Assembly: GCF_022267315.1 (NCBI RefSeq)
Contig: NZ_JAIKLE010000036.1
Span: forward strand, 1 to 64,000
Reading direction: 5' to 3'
Source of the DNA: Maribellus maritimus
GTDB taxonomy: Bacteria; Bacteroidota; Bacteroidia; Bacteroidales; Prolixibacteraceae
DNA: 64,000 nucleotides
This document shows, piece after piece, positions 9,425 to 18,977 of this stretch. The position numbers and the translations under genes were made by a program. Each line of letters opens with the position of its first letter. The stretch's first letter is position 1. The notes beneath the pieces are model-generated. The model had not been told where the DNA came from. It saw only the letters and a program-made list of their open reading frames with translations, and ran no database searches.

Positions 9425-10331
9425 GTAGTTAATTTTAATTTAATGGTTGCTTTAATAATTTTAATCGATTGGTTCGTTAACAATCATTTTCAGAATGCTT
9501 GTGTGGTATTTCTTATCTGATGAAAAAATGAATTGTTAATTTTGAGGAGCGGATTTATTTGCTTATGATTCACAAATTGGTTAATAATTTAGTTTCCTAA
9601 TTATGGCACGGCCATAGTTCACAAGTTTGCCAGAATTGTATAGAATATCTGAAGCTTGTTCTCTTATAGGTTGTTATGGTTTATAATCATATAAAAAGTT
9701 ACGGCTTTTAGATTTAAACTACAAAGTATATTCTCTTAAAAAGGAGTTTTTTGTCTGAAAAAAAAACAACCTGTTTGTTTTTGTTGAATCGTTTAGAATT
9801 GCTGTGGCTTGTGATTTAAATAATACTTTGAACAGAAGAAATATTTTGAGTTTGTTTGTCAGTTCTATGTTATCTTATCGGATGTGAATTTTTTAATAAG
9901 CATATGTCTATATTTTCTTCTTTGTAGCGTCAGAATAAATAATACACCGTTTTATGTTAATAAGTTTGCCCCCAGGAGCTAAATTAATTGCAGTTTCTTT
10001 TTTAATATTGAAGTACCCTTATTTTTTATCTTTATCTTATTCCTTAAATGAGATTACAGGGTAGCAGAAAGCTACCCTGATTTTTATTTGGCATAAATGT
10101 TATGCTGCAACTCTCGAATAAAATTGAAAATTTGAGGAATTTGACGTTAAACCTTTTATAATTGATAAAGTCATAAACTTACTTTTATTCCGGTATAAAT
10201 AAACGAATGTTATTTATTCGATAACTTAACTGATAAAATTATTTTTGTTTGTTTTGCAGACAACATTGTGTAGCGAGAAATGCTTACATTCGGATTTTAA
10301 ATTCTAATTAATGAACTAAAAACAAAGATTA
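9425..10331. other. 907-base intergenic region with an orphan terminator
   Basis: No protein-coding frame is convincing. The region is AT-rich and separates the leftward peptidase gene from the rightward oxidoreductase gene. It contains one strong rightward terminator (next entry) with no recognised gene upstream of it, so an unannotated small RNA between about 9500 and 10080 is possible. A weaker inverted repeat, CGAAT(7)ATTCG at 10204-10220, lies about 110 bases upstream of the oxidoreductase. Confidence 0.5.
10057..10085 (+). terminator. Strong rho-independent terminator, orphan
   Basis: CAGGGTAGC at 10057-10065, loop AGAAA, and GCTACCCTG at 10071-10079 form a perfect 9-bp stem followed by ATTTTT. 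The T tract is only on the rightward side, so it ends plus-strand transcription. No plus-strand gene is visible upstream within 650 bases. Confidence 0.75.
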
Positions 10332-11738
10332 ATGGAAGGAACTTCAAAAAATCAATTAAATCGTAGAAGATTTTTAGGTTTGTCGGCGCTGGGGTTAACG
10401 GGCTTAACTGTTTTACCAAGCTGGACGATGAATGGTATCAAGATAGCTCCAAGTGACAGAGTAGTACTCGGTTATATTGGCTGTGGCCAGCAGGCACTTT
10501 CCGATTTCAGAGGATTTAGCAGCGTTCCTGGTGTTCAGGTAGTTGCATGTTGCGATGTTGATAGTATGAAACAACAGCGTTTCAAAAAAACGGTTGAAGA
10601 ATGGCAAAAAGGGCAAGGTGTTTCTCCTCGGTGCGATATGTATGAACAGTATGAAGAATTACTGGAAAGAAAAGATATTGATGCTGTTGAAGTTGTAACT
10701 CCCGATCATTGGCATGCTTTACAGACAATCCATGCATGTCAGGCGGGGAAAGATGTATATGTACAAAAGCCATTGTCGTTTACCATTACCGAAGCTCAGA
10801 AAATGGTAAGAGTTGCCAACGACAATAAGCGTGTTGTTCAGGTAGGAAGTCAGCAAAGATCAAGTGGTGAGTTCCAGAAAGCTATTGAATTGGTTCAAAA
10901 TGGCGCGATTGGTCACATTGATAAAATTTATGCAAAAGTTGGTGATCCTCCAAAACCATTGGATCTTCCGGAAGAACCAATTCCAGGTAACCTCAATTTT
11001 AATTTATGGATGGGGCCGTTAAACGATCCGAAAATTCATTATCATCCTGATCTTTGTCCCCCTATTTCTTTAGATCCGCCGGAAAGGGAACAGTTGTGGG
11101 GAGCGTGGCGATGGTATCTCGAAACAGGAAATGGCTACACTGCTGACTGGGGGGCACATATGTTTGATATCGCACAAGCAGCTATCGGTATGGATGGCTC
11201 TGGTCCCGCAGAAATTATTCCTAAAGGATACAATGGAGCTGAATATCTAACATTCAAATATTTAAATGGTATTGTAATGACAGAACAGCCTTATTTGGAA
11301 GATATGCCAGGAGCTCAGGGTATTAAATTTATAGGAGATAAAGGTTGGATAGAAGTTGCGCGTGGATATCTTGGGTGTTCAGACTCTTCGCTTGTTCCTG
11401 AAAATCTGGCAGGAAGAAGACCCCGGAATCTTACGCCGGAAGAACGGAAGAGGATGTATGAAGAAATGCAGAAAGCACAGGCAAAAGGAAGCGGCAGTTT
11501 TGAAATTAGTGCACCGCACATGGAGGACTTTATTGATGCTGTTCGTTCAAGACAAAAGCCAATTGCTCCAATCGAAGTTGGCGCAAGCACTGCTGTTCTT
11601 TGTTGTTTGGGTAATATAGCTACTGAATTGAAACGTCCGGTGAATTGGAATCCGGCTACTCAAAGTTTTGGTGAAGATAAGGAGGCCTGGAATCATCGAT
11701 TGTATTATTATGATTACAGAGGTTCATATAAATTGTAA
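10332..11738 (+). CDS. Tat-exported Gfo/Idh/MocA-family oxidoreductase
   Basis: The 468-residue protein begins with a twin-arginine leader (RRRFLGLSALGLTGLTVL, residues 11-28), followed by a Rossmann domain with the cofactor loop GYIGCGQQ (48-54) and the family's Lys-Pro motif as QKP (145-147, usually EKP). The C-terminal alpha/beta substrate domain runs to the end. Family members oxidise or reduce sugars and inositols with NAD(P). Periplasmic Tat-exported members with a tightly held cofactor are common in Bacteroidota and Planctomycetota, and some belong to the GH109-like branch. The next gene, after 23 bases, encodes a sugar isomerase-like TIM barrel with a similar leader, so both likely act on the same periplasmic sugar. 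Confidence 0.85.
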   Translation: MEGTSKNQLNRRRFLGLSALGLTGLTVLPSWTMNGIKIAPSDRVVLGYIGCGQQALSDFRGFSSVPGVQVVACCDVDSMKQQRFKKTVEEWQKGQGVSPRCDMYEQYEELLERKDIDAVEVVTPDHWHALQTIHACQAGKDVYVQKPLSFTITEAQKMVRVANDNKRVVQVGSQQRSSGEFQKAIELVQNGAIGHIDKIYAKVGDPPKPLDLPEEPIPGNLNFNLWMGPLNDPKIHYHPDLCPPISLDPPEREQLWGAWRWYLETGNGYTADWGAHMFDIAQAAIGMDGSGPAEIIPKGYNGAEYLTFKYLNGIVMTEQPYLEDMPGAQGIKFIGDKGWIEVARGYLGCSDSSLVPENLAGRRPRNLTPEERKRMYEEMQKAQAKGSGSFEISAPHMEDFIDAVRSRQKPIAPIEVGASTAVLCCLGNIATELKRPVNWNPATQSFGEDKEAWNHRLYYYDYRGSYKL

Positions 11739-11761
11739 TTTAGCTAACCAGTAAAATAATT

Positions 11762-12703
11762 ATGGAGACAAAAAGAGAATTTTTAAAAAAACTTGGACTT
11801 CTCACAGTTGGAGGAGTGGTTGGTGGTGCGATGGCTCCCGCTACAGCATCAAATTCCAGAAGTAATTTATTTGCCCCCAAAAAAGTTGTGGGTTTACAGT
11901 TGTACTCTCTTGGAAGAGAACTAACTGAAGATGTTCCCAATGGATTAAAGAGAGTTGTTAAAATCGGGTATAGCCGAGCTGAGGCAGCCAGCTACCGTGA
12001 AAGAAAGATGTATGGCTACGACGTACCCGAATTTAAAAAAGTAGCGAATGATGCTGGTTTAAAAATAACAGGCTCGCATGTAAATCCTCCGGTTCGTAAA
12101 TATACCAGGGATAATATGGGGGAGATTGCTGATTTTTGGAAAACAACCGTAGAAGACCATGCAAAACTTGGGGTTAATACCTTGGTTCAACCGGGGATGC
12201 CACAAATTGAAAACCATGATGATGCTGCAATTGTATGCGAAGTATTTAATAAAGCAGGTGAAATCGCAAAAGATGCAGGAATCAGATGGGGGTACCATAA
12301 TCACAACCACGAGTTTGAAAGAGTAGTAAAAGAAGAAGACAAAGCCAAACAAACTAATCGGTGGATGCCGGTGGGCGATGTAATTTATGATTTGATGCTT
12401 GAGGGAACTGACCCTAACCTGGTTTTCTTTGAAATGGATGTATATTGGACTGTTATGGGGCAGAACGATCCGTTGGAATATTTCGAAAAATATGCCGGAA
12501 GGTTCCCTGTTTTACACATTAAAGACCGCTCTGTTCTTGGACAATCGGGTATGATGAATTTTAAAAATATTTTCACAAAAGCCTATGAAAACGGGCTTGA
12601 TGAATATTTTGTTGAACTGGAAGGAATCAGATCCGGTATGACTCAGTTTGAAGGAGTAAAAGAATGTTTTGAATATTTGAACAACGCTCCCTTTGTAAAA
12701 TAG
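11762..12703 (+). CDS. Sugar phosphate isomerase/epimerase-like TIM-barrel protein with leader
   Basis: The 313-residue protein starts with a hydrophobic leader (KREFLKKLGLLTVGGVVGGAMAPATAS) resembling a Tat-type signal with KR in place of RR. The mature part is an AP-endonuclease-2/xylose-isomerase-like barrel: GLQLYSLG on strand 1, the metal-ligand region GYHNHNHEF near residue 180, and FEMDVYW, HIKDRS and YFVELEG on later strands. It belongs to the IolE/YcjR type of divalent-metal sugar isomerases or epimerases. It is cotranscribed with the preceding Gfo/Idh/MocA oxidoreductase, and the pair probably performs oxidation/epimerisation of a sugar or inositol outside the cytoplasm. Substrate unknown. 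Confidence 0.82.
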   Translation: METKREFLKKLGLLTVGGVVGGAMAPATASNSRSNLFAPKKVVGLQLYSLGRELTEDVPNGLKRVVKIGYSRAEAASYRERKMYGYDVPEFKKVANDAGLKITGSHVNPPVRKYTRDNMGEIADFWKTTVEDHAKLGVNTLVQPGMPQIENHDDAAIVCEVFNKAGEIAKDAGIRWGYHNHNHEFERVVKEEDKAKQTNRWMPVGDVIYDLMLEGTDPNLVFFEMDVYWTVMGQNDPLEYFEKYAGRFPVLHIKDRSVLGQSGMMNFKNIFTKAYENGLDEYFVELEGIRSGMTQFEGVKECFEYLNNAPFVK

Positions 12704-12730
12704 AAGGATTACACAAAAAACGATAAATAA

Positions 12731-12761
12731 AAACAGGTATTTCTAAAATACCTGTTTTTTT
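12731..12761. terminator. Bidirectional terminator between convergent genes
   Basis: AAACAGGTATT at 12731-12741 and AATACCTGTTT at 12747-12757 form a perfect 11-bp stem with a five-base loop. T tracts follow it on both strands (TTTT on plus, TTTTATTTA on minus). It lies between the stops of the isomerase-like gene and the GH15 gene and serves both. Confidence 0.85.
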
Positions 12762-12775
12762 ATGTCCAAATGAAT

Positions 12776-14569
12776 TTAAAATTTAGTTTTTAAATGTATG
12801 TCCTTTGAAAACAACATTGCTGTTTCTATCAGAGCCAGGTGTGAATAGGCCTGCGGAAAATTACCCAGCAATCTTTTGGTCTCAAAATCAATGTCTTCAC
12901 TAAATAATCCTAAGTGATTGCTATAAGAAAGTAATTGGTCAAAAAGTTTTTGTGCTTCTTCTTCTTCACCGATTTTAAACAGAGCCTGAATCATCCAAAA
13001 TGTACATATTGTAAAAGATGATGATGGAAGTCCAAAATCGTCTTCGTTTCTGTAACGATACATAAGTCCATTCTTTGAAAGCTCTTTTTGTGTTGCTCTT
13101 ACTGTACTAATATATCTCTCGTCTGTAGCTTCAATAAACCCAAACGATTCCATCAAAAGTGTTGAAGCATCCAAATCTTTGTTCCCATATGTTTGTGTAA
13201 AAGCCTTTTTCTCTTCATTCCACGCTTTTTTGAAAATATCGTCATGAATGGTATTTTTTAACCTTGTCCATGGCTTAATATATTCCTCTCTTTTGGTAAG
13301 CTTTGCAACTTTAATTCCTCTGTCAACAGCCACCCAGCAAAGTAGTTTTGAGAAGGTAAAATGTTTTTGTTCATTTCTAATTTCCCAAATTCCCCGGTCT
13401 GGTTTTCTCCAGTTATTTTTTACAATCCGAACAATACTCCTGGTAATGGTCCACAATTCTTCACTATTTTCCAACGACACGTCAAAGAGACTAAATTGTT
13501 GATAAATGACATCCATTAAAATCCCGTAAATATCGTGTTGTTTTTGCTTGTAGGCAGCATTTCCAATACGTACCGGAGCACTGCCCTCATATCCGGAAAA
13601 ATGAGTAAGAATTCGTTCTTTTAAATTCTTCTCTTTATTGATACCATACATAATCTGAATTTTTTCATCCTTATCGGATACTACATCAATAATAAAATTC
13701 AGAAAACGGCTGGCACTGCGCCAATGTCCCAACTTAGTCATTACTTTAATAACCATCGATGCGTCGCGGAGCCAGCAAAAACGGTAATCCCAATTGCGTA
13801 TTTCACCAATTGTTTCGGGAAGTGATGTCGTTGCAGCAGCCAATACTGCGCCTGTCTTGTCATAGCTCAGCAATTTTAAAACAAGGGCGCTACGCAGTAT
13901 CTCGTCGTTATAGTGACTAAAACGGTGTGTTTCTTCCGACCAGTTCAGCCAGTAAACCTTTGTTCGTTGTAATTTTAAATAAGCTCGTGCCTGTGTTTGG
14001 GGTAGAAGTTTTTGGTTATAACTAATCAGAAAAAAAAGGTCGCTTTTCATTGTTACTTCTTCGCTGTTTACAACCTTCTTTTTGTTCAGGTTCGTATATA
14101 GATAAAGTGAATCATACGGTCCCTTTACTGTTTTACTTTTTATAAATTCAGACCGAATTTGTGTTTTTGTTGGTTTTTCTCCGTATTCTAATCTGGGATC
14201 ATATTTAATCCTGAACTTTGGCCTCCCTGATTTCCATTTGAAATAGCGAATATAATCGGGGGGAGAATAAATATGGTCTCCGCCATTCCGGTAATGATAC
14301 CTCGGCATAAAATCAATGATCTCGAAAGTATCAGTACCGTTGGTAAAACGTGTGACAAGTATATTGGTTTTGGGTAAATATTTCTGGTTTGTTGAATAAC
14401 TTTTGTCTACAATAATTTCAAAATTTCCACCTTTTTCTTTATCAAGTAGTGACGAAAAAACTGATGCAGAGTCAAATAAAGGAAGGCAAAGCCACTCTGT
14501 TGCGCCATTTTTTGATATTAAAGCTACACTTTTCCCATTTCCAACTATTCCGTAATCTAAATTTATCAT
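12776..14569 (-). CDS. GH15 family glucoamylase/trehalase-like glycoside hydrolase
   Basis: From the ATG at 14569 the protein is 597 residues and begins MINLDYGIVGNGKSVALISK, the usual N-terminus of cytoplasmic bacterial GH15 enzymes. Longer in-frame starts would overlap the divergent gene and are rejected. An N-terminal beta-sandwich (about 1-230) precedes the (alpha/alpha)6 barrel, with RNWDYRFCWLRDASMVIKV in the active-site region, the proposed general acid Glu in GIWEIRNEQKHF and the second acidic site at GLFSED, followed by GNFPQAYSHLALIETA. Relatives hydrolyse alpha-glucosides, and several actinobacterial members are trehalases. Head-to-head placement with a trehalose-6-P synthase/phosphatase gene 73 bases away suggests trehalose turnover. 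Confidence 0.85.
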   Translation of the reverse strand: MINLDYGIVGNGKSVALISKNGATEWLCLPLFDSASVFSSLLDKEKGGNFEIIVDKSYSTNQKYLPKTNILVTRFTNGTDTFEIIDFMPRYHYRNGGDHIYSPPDYIRYFKWKSGRPKFRIKYDPRLEYGEKPTKTQIRSEFIKSKTVKGPYDSLYLYTNLNKKKVVNSEEVTMKSDLFFLISYNQKLLPQTQARAYLKLQRTKVYWLNWSEETHRFSHYNDEILRSALVLKLLSYDKTGAVLAAATTSLPETIGEIRNWDYRFCWLRDASMVIKVMTKLGHWRSASRFLNFIIDVVSDKDEKIQIMYGINKEKNLKERILTHFSGYEGSAPVRIGNAAYKQKQHDIYGILMDVIYQQFSLFDVSLENSEELWTITRSIVRIVKNNWRKPDRGIWEIRNEQKHFTFSKLLCWVAVDRGIKVAKLTKREEYIKPWTRLKNTIHDDIFKKAWNEEKKAFTQTYGNKDLDASTLLMESFGFIEATDERYISTVRATQKELSKNGLMYRYRNEDDFGLPSSSFTICTFWMIQALFKIGEEEEAQKLFDQLLSYSNHLGLFSEDIDFETKRLLGNFPQAYSHLALIETAMLFSKDIHLKTKF

Positions 14570-14626
14570 TATGAAAACTAAATTAATTTTGAGATTCGAC
14601 TTATTTTCCGTATTATCCCTTGAAAA

Positions 14627-14634
14627 CAAATATA
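14627..14634 (-). promoter_or_regulatory. Candidate -7 element for the GH15 gene
   Basis: Read on the minus strand this is TATATTTG, an exact match to the Bacteroidota TAnnTTTG element, 57 bases before the GH15 ATG. No good -33 TTG is evident at the expected distance, so the call is weak. The 73-base divergent region must also serve the synthase gene. Confidence 0.35.
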
Positions 14635-14642
14635 AAAAAACT

Positions 14643-16850
14643 ATGAAGCGTTTTCTAATTATTTCAAATAGATTACCAGTGCAGATCGCCATCTCCGACG
14701 ATAATATAGATGTAACCCCAAGTGTGGGAGGACTGGCTACCGGGATGCAGTCAGTTAGTAAATCCTTTAAAAGCAGTTGGATAGGCTGGTCGGGGGTGGA
14801 GGCCCAAAACCTTAGCTCTGAACAACAAAAAAAGGTTGATAGTGCCCTGGCAAATGAAAATTGTATTGATGTAAATTTAACAGAAGAAGAAGTTGAATTA
14901 TATTATGAAGGCTTTAGCAATAAAACCATTTGGCCATTGTTTCACTATTTTAGTCAGTTTGTTGAATATGAGGAAGATCAATGGCAGGCATACAAGGCAG
15001 TGAATCAAAAATTTGCCGATGTTATTGCTGAAAATATGGAAGGAGTAGATAAGATTTGGGTTCACGACTATCATCTTTTACTTCTGCCACAAATGATAAA
15101 AGAAAGATTCCCGGAAGTTACCATTGGTTTCTTTCTGCATATTCCCTTCCCATCATACGAGGTATTTCGAATACTACCCTGGAGAAATGAAATTATAAAC
15201 GGCATGCTTGGTGCCGATTTACTTGGCTTCCACACTTTCGATTATGAAAGACACTTTATGAGTTCTGTTCGCCGGCTTTTGGGCTATGATATTCAAATAA
15301 ATGAAATCAGTCTTCCGCGAAGAATTGTAAAAGTAGATAACTTCCCAATGGGAATTGATTATGATAAATTTCACGATGCAGCTATTGCTTCTCAGAAAAA
15401 GTCGGTCCGTGATAAATCCGAAGTAAGAAAAGAGCTTGAGAGATATTATCTTTTATATCCCGAGACCAAATTTATTTTGTCAATCGACAGACTCGATTAC
15501 AGTAAAGGATTGATTAATCGTTTGGAAGCTTTTGAATATTTTCTACAGGAATACCCTGAGTATCGGAACAAAGTAACCCTGGTTCTTCTTGCAGTACCCT
15601 CAAGAGTGGGGGTTGAACAATACCAGCAAATGAAAAGCGAAGTGGACGAAATTGTTGGACGGGTAAATGGCAAATATTCATCGATAAACCGTATGCCAAT
15701 CTGGTATTTCTATCGGTCTTTGCCTTTTCAAAATCTGGTTGATTTATATAACTATTGCGAGATTGCACTTATAACTCCTATTCGCGACGGTATGAATTTG
15801 GTGGCAAAAGAATTTATCGCTTCAAAAACGGATGGGAGGGGAGTGTTGATACTGAGTGAGATGGCCGGTGCTTCAAAAGAGATGAGTGAAGCATTGATTA
15901 TTAATCCGAATGACAAAGCCCAAATTGCAGCAGCGATTCAAACCGCTATCGAAATGCCGGATGAAGAGCAAATTGAAAGAAATACAATTCTTCAAAAAAG
16001 GTTAAAACGTTATAACGTTGAAAAATGGGCAAATGACTTTTTGAATAGTCTGGAAAAAGTGAAAATGAGCGAGGAAATATATCTTGCCAAGAAACTTACA
16101 AAAATTGCCCAGAAATCGCTTGTGAAAGATATTTGCAGTTCGGATAGCCGGGTTTTCTTTCTTGACTACGACGGAACATTAACCGGCTTTAAAAATAATC
16201 CCGGTCATGCAAAACCCGATGAAGCTCTTTACGATTTGCTTGATGAACTTGATGCAAATCCGAAAAATAAAGTAGTTTTAATTAGCGGACGAGATAAAGA
16301 TACATTTGAAAAGTGGTTTGGCCATAAACCTTATACACTTATTGTAGAACATGGTGTTTGGGTGAGGTCGCCAGAAAAAACGTGGCAGATGATTGAACCG
16401 CTTGATGATTCCTGGAAAGAAAGCATTCGTTCGTCGCTGGAGTTTTATGTTGATCGTACGCCAGGCTCTTTTATTGAAGAGAAAAATTACAGTTTGGTTT
16501 GGCATTACAGGAAATCGGATCCGGAACTGGGAGTGAACAGGGCTATTGAATTGAAAGACGAGCTCACAAGTTTAGTTACAAACCTGAATCTTGAAATTTT
16601 AGAAGGAAACAAGGTAATAGAAATTAAAAACAGAGGTATTAACAAGGGGCGGGCAGCGCAAAAGTTACTGCACGAATTTCCGGCGGATAAAATTGTAGCC
16701 ATTGGAGACGACTGGACAGATGAATTTTTATTTGCTGAAATACCTGACTCTGCAATAACGATTAAAGTTGGACTTGCAAAAACAATTGCAAAATATAAGG
16801 TGGAGAATGTTTCAGAAGTCAGACAGTTGCTAAAAGAATTTTGCTGCTAA
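14643..16850 (+). CDS. otsAB-like: Bifunctional trehalose-6-phosphate synthase/phosphatase
   Basis: From ATG 14643 (MKRFLIISNRLPVQ, the standard GT20 N-terminus) the protein is 735 residues. The upstream ATG at 14571 would add an unrelated leader and is less likely. Residues about 1-470 are the GT20 synthase, with SVGGLATGM for UDP-sugar binding, WVHDYHLLLLP, HIPFPS, and the donor-binding PIRDGMNLVAKE. Residues about 480-735 are a HAD phosphatase with motif I DYDGTLTGF, motif II LISGRD and motif IV GDDWTDEFLF. Together they make trehalose from UDP-glucose and glucose-6-phosphate. The fused plan is common in Bacteroidota and eukaryotes. Pairing with the divergent GH15 gene suggests control of the osmoprotectant pool. 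Confidence 0.93.
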   Translation: MKRFLIISNRLPVQIAISDDNIDVTPSVGGLATGMQSVSKSFKSSWIGWSGVEAQNLSSEQQKKVDSALANENCIDVNLTEEEVELYYEGFSNKTIWPLFHYFSQFVEYEEDQWQAYKAVNQKFADVIAENMEGVDKIWVHDYHLLLLPQMIKERFPEVTIGFFLHIPFPSYEVFRILPWRNEIINGMLGADLLGFHTFDYERHFMSSVRRLLGYDIQINEISLPRRIVKVDNFPMGIDYDKFHDAAIASQKKSVRDKSEVRKELERYYLLYPETKFILSIDRLDYSKGLINRLEAFEYFLQEYPEYRNKVTLVLLAVPSRVGVEQYQQMKSEVDEIVGRVNGKYSSINRMPIWYFYRSLPFQNLVDLYNYCEIALITPIRDGMNLVAKEFIASKTDGRGVLILSEMAGASKEMSEALIINPNDKAQIAAAIQTAIEMPDEEQIERNTILQKRLKRYNVEKWANDFLNSLEKVKMSEEIYLAKKLTKIAQKSLVKDICSSDSRVFFLDYDGTLTGFKNNPGHAKPDEALYDLLDELDANPKNKVVLISGRDKDTFEKWFGHKPYTLIVEHGVWVRSPEKTWQMIEPLDDSWKESIRSSLEFYVDRTPGSFIEEKNYSLVWHYRKSDPELGVNRAIELKDELTSLVTNLNLEILEGNKVIEIKNRGINKGRAAQKLLHEFPADKIVAIGDDWTDEFLFAEIPDSAITIKVGLAKTIAKYKVENVSEVRQLLKEFCC

Positions 16851-17137
16851 TAGTTGATTCTGTCTGTCAGTTTAAACTTTTTCTGAATTGAACGTGTTGG
16901 AGATTTTTTTGAAAAGTGGTTAAACACCTGTGTATTGTTTAAGAAAACAAAGAATAGGAATGACCTAAAGGTGCTTCTTTTGCAGGTTTAAGATTTGAAA
17001 GAAATTGGAGGTATTGGTTTTCAATAGCTTTGGCACACGTGAATCTGAGTTTTGTTTTTAATAAAAGCGTTTAGAGGTCCGATTAAACTATTGAATTGAA
17101 TTGTAGTCAAAAAAAAAGTTGTTTTTAATCGGGTGAT

Positions 17138-17566
17138 ATGCGAAGCAAAATTAATTTTTCAGGACTAATAAAGTGGTTGGGCTCTACAGAAATGTTTGCC
17201 CGGCCCTCAAAAAAGCTGCCCGGGAAATGGCTTTTGCTTGAGTTTTATCACGAACCTGAAAATGAATTGATACATATATCTAAACACGAGCTAAAAGAGG
17301 AAAACTTTTTTTGGGAGATTGAGTTTGATGGTAATGAAAATTATAGTCACAATACAAATCTAAATCTTCCATTAATCTCTAGAATTGTTGACGGGACCTG
17401 GAGTCGATCCAGAAATTTTATTACGCTTGTTCATCCAAGTAATTTTCGCGACAATGTCGAGTTTCAGTTTGCCGTAGAAAGAGAGAATTTAAAATTGTTA
17501 AAAAAAGATGCTCTTGGAAGAATCGAGTTTTTTGGCTTTTTTCAGAAGGAATTGGCAAAAGAATAA
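17138..17566 (+). CDS. Small protein of unknown function
   Basis: The 142-residue product is predicted cytoplasmic, with no signal peptide or membrane segment. It begins with a basic segment, then GKWLLLEFYHEPENELIHISKHELKEENFFWEIEFDG, which suggests an antiparallel beta structure of lipocalin or nitrophorin-like type. The rest continues with beta-strand patterns and ends in a charged tail. I do not recognise the family. It stands alone, 287 bases after the trehalose gene, and converges on the outer-membrane protein gene at 17629. Confidence 0.65.
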   Translation: MRSKINFSGLIKWLGSTEMFARPSKKLPGKWLLLEFYHEPENELIHISKHELKEENFFWEIEFDGNENYSHNTNLNLPLISRIVDGTWSRSRNFITLVHPSNFRDNVEFQFAVERENLKLLKKDALGRIEFFGFFQKELAKE

Positions 17567-17628
17567 TCAAATAAAAAGGAAATCAGAGCTATAAGTTGAG
17601 GTACTTTTTTGTTTCAGGTTGATGTAGA

Positions 17629-18900
17629 TTAAAATCTCATCATTCTCCTTCCGTTTCCAAATCGCGGATTTACTATGTTGTTGAATATAGACCCAAAAGT
17701 ATAAGTAAGTGTAATTCCTCCATCAATTCTGTAGGCTGTTGCCAGTTCCTGCAGTTGTAAAAGTATGTCAGCCTCAGACAAGTCGCCGGCCACCAATGAA
17801 AGTTGGTCGCTGATTTTAGCTACCCCGCCACGGATACTAAATGAAAGTCCTTTTAAGATTCTGATACTGATACTCCCGTCCAGTTCAAGCCTGTATTTTG
17901 AAAAATCATTTAAATAATTCGAGCCCTCAAGCGAAACATTAATACCTCCCCATTTTTCTTGTACTTCGTAAGCAATTTGCAATTGGTGCTTTGGAAGATT
18001 TTCTTTTATTTTTTCATAAATCGTGGTGTCATTATACTGGTTTAATGAGGCTCCAATTCCGTATAAAAATCGTAATTGGTGGTGTGTTGATTCAGAATAG
18101 GGAAACAAATTGTATTCAATTGAGGGGAAAATTTCAGCCTGAAACTTACAGTTGTTGAATGTGGAGGTCTGAAGTTCTGTTTTTGCTCCAACAGACCAAT
18201 GTGGTCCCAGGCTCTTAACGATCAGGTTTTCAAATTGCACCTGGATCTTGGTTGCTGCATAAGTCGAGTCATCATAAATATATTTGGTTTTTGTGTATCG
18301 GTGACTGAAATCAAACTCAAGTTTCCATTCAGGAGTAACCTTGTTAGCGTTAAAGGAATTCCAGAAGGTATATTCTTTTAACGTTTCTTCCCATTCAAAT
18401 CGAGGCCTGGTTTCCAATTCAAAAACCCAATTATTCCACTTGTCAATTACTTCCTCTTGTTGTTGTTTACCATCGTGTGATATTATTATCTCTTTATGAA
18501 TGGGAGTTCTTGCAACATAGCGCATCAATCCCATTTTTATCATGTTTGTTCTCCCTTGTCTTTGATGTTCTCTGGTATCATCGGGTCTGGATATATAAAC
18601 AAGTGTATCCTTTAATCCGACAAACTTGTCCTGACCAAAAAAGAAATAGGAATATTCTCTTCCACCGCTTCCTGTATTTTGCCTGGTTTCGCGTAAATAA
18701 AGCTGTGCTTCTTTGATGTCCCTGACATAATTAACATAGGGAATTTCCCTTCTTATGTGGTTCATATCACAATAATCACAATCGATAAATAATTTTATGG
18801 CATTTTTTCGGAGGCTGTCCTGTGGTTCTGTTGTTTCCTGTGCTTTAAGCACGACAATAGTTAAAGTAAAGGCAAAAATCAGATAGATTTGTCTTTCCAT
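17629..18900 (-). CDS. Secreted protein with C-terminal beta-barrel-like region
   Basis: From ATG 18900 (MERQIYLIFAFTLTIVVLKAQ) the 423-residue protein has a typical signal peptide ending in KAQE; a longer upstream start would disrupt it and is rejected. Residues about 25-150 form a soluble domain with a CDYCDM motif and a run of charged helices. From about 160 to the end the chain alternates aromatic and polar residues in strand-length blocks (LEFDFSHRYTKTKYIY, AEIFPSIEYNLFPY, HQLQIAYEVQEKW, IDGGITLTYTFGS), as in outer-membrane barrels. The last residues, NGRRMMRF, end in Phe like many barrel proteins. A function cannot be assigned. It lies downstream of hydF on the same strand with 77 bases between. 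Confidence 0.7.
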   Translation of the reverse strand: MERQIYLIFAFTLTIVVLKAQETTEPQDSLRKNAIKLFIDCDYCDMNHIRREIPYVNYVRDIKEAQLYLRETRQNTGSGGREYSYFFFGQDKFVGLKDTLVYISRPDDTREHQRQGRTNMIKMGLMRYVARTPIHKEIIISHDGKQQQEEVIDKWNNWVFELETRPRFEWEETLKEYTFWNSFNANKVTPEWKLEFDFSHRYTKTKYIYDDSTYAATKIQVQFENLIVKSLGPHWSVGAKTELQTSTFNNCKFQAEIFPSIEYNLFPYSESTHHQLRFLYGIGASLNQYNDTTIYEKIKENLPKHQLQIAYEVQEKWGGINVSLEGSNYLNDFSKYRLELDGSISIRILKGLSFSIRGGVAKISDQLSLVAGDLSEADILLQLQELATAYRIDGGITLTYTFGSIFNNIVNPRFGNGRRMMRF

Positions 18901-18977
18901 AAATTTAGATTTGGTCAAATAGTAAAAATTTGACGGCATCAGGACTTTGGGGTTTAATGAAAAGGACTAATTTTTAT

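Noticed and set aside
14570-14692. GH15 gene starting at 14692
   Set aside because: The extra residues are polar and unlike the family start, and they overlap the divergent synthase gene. ATG 14569 gives the typical GH15 N-terminus.
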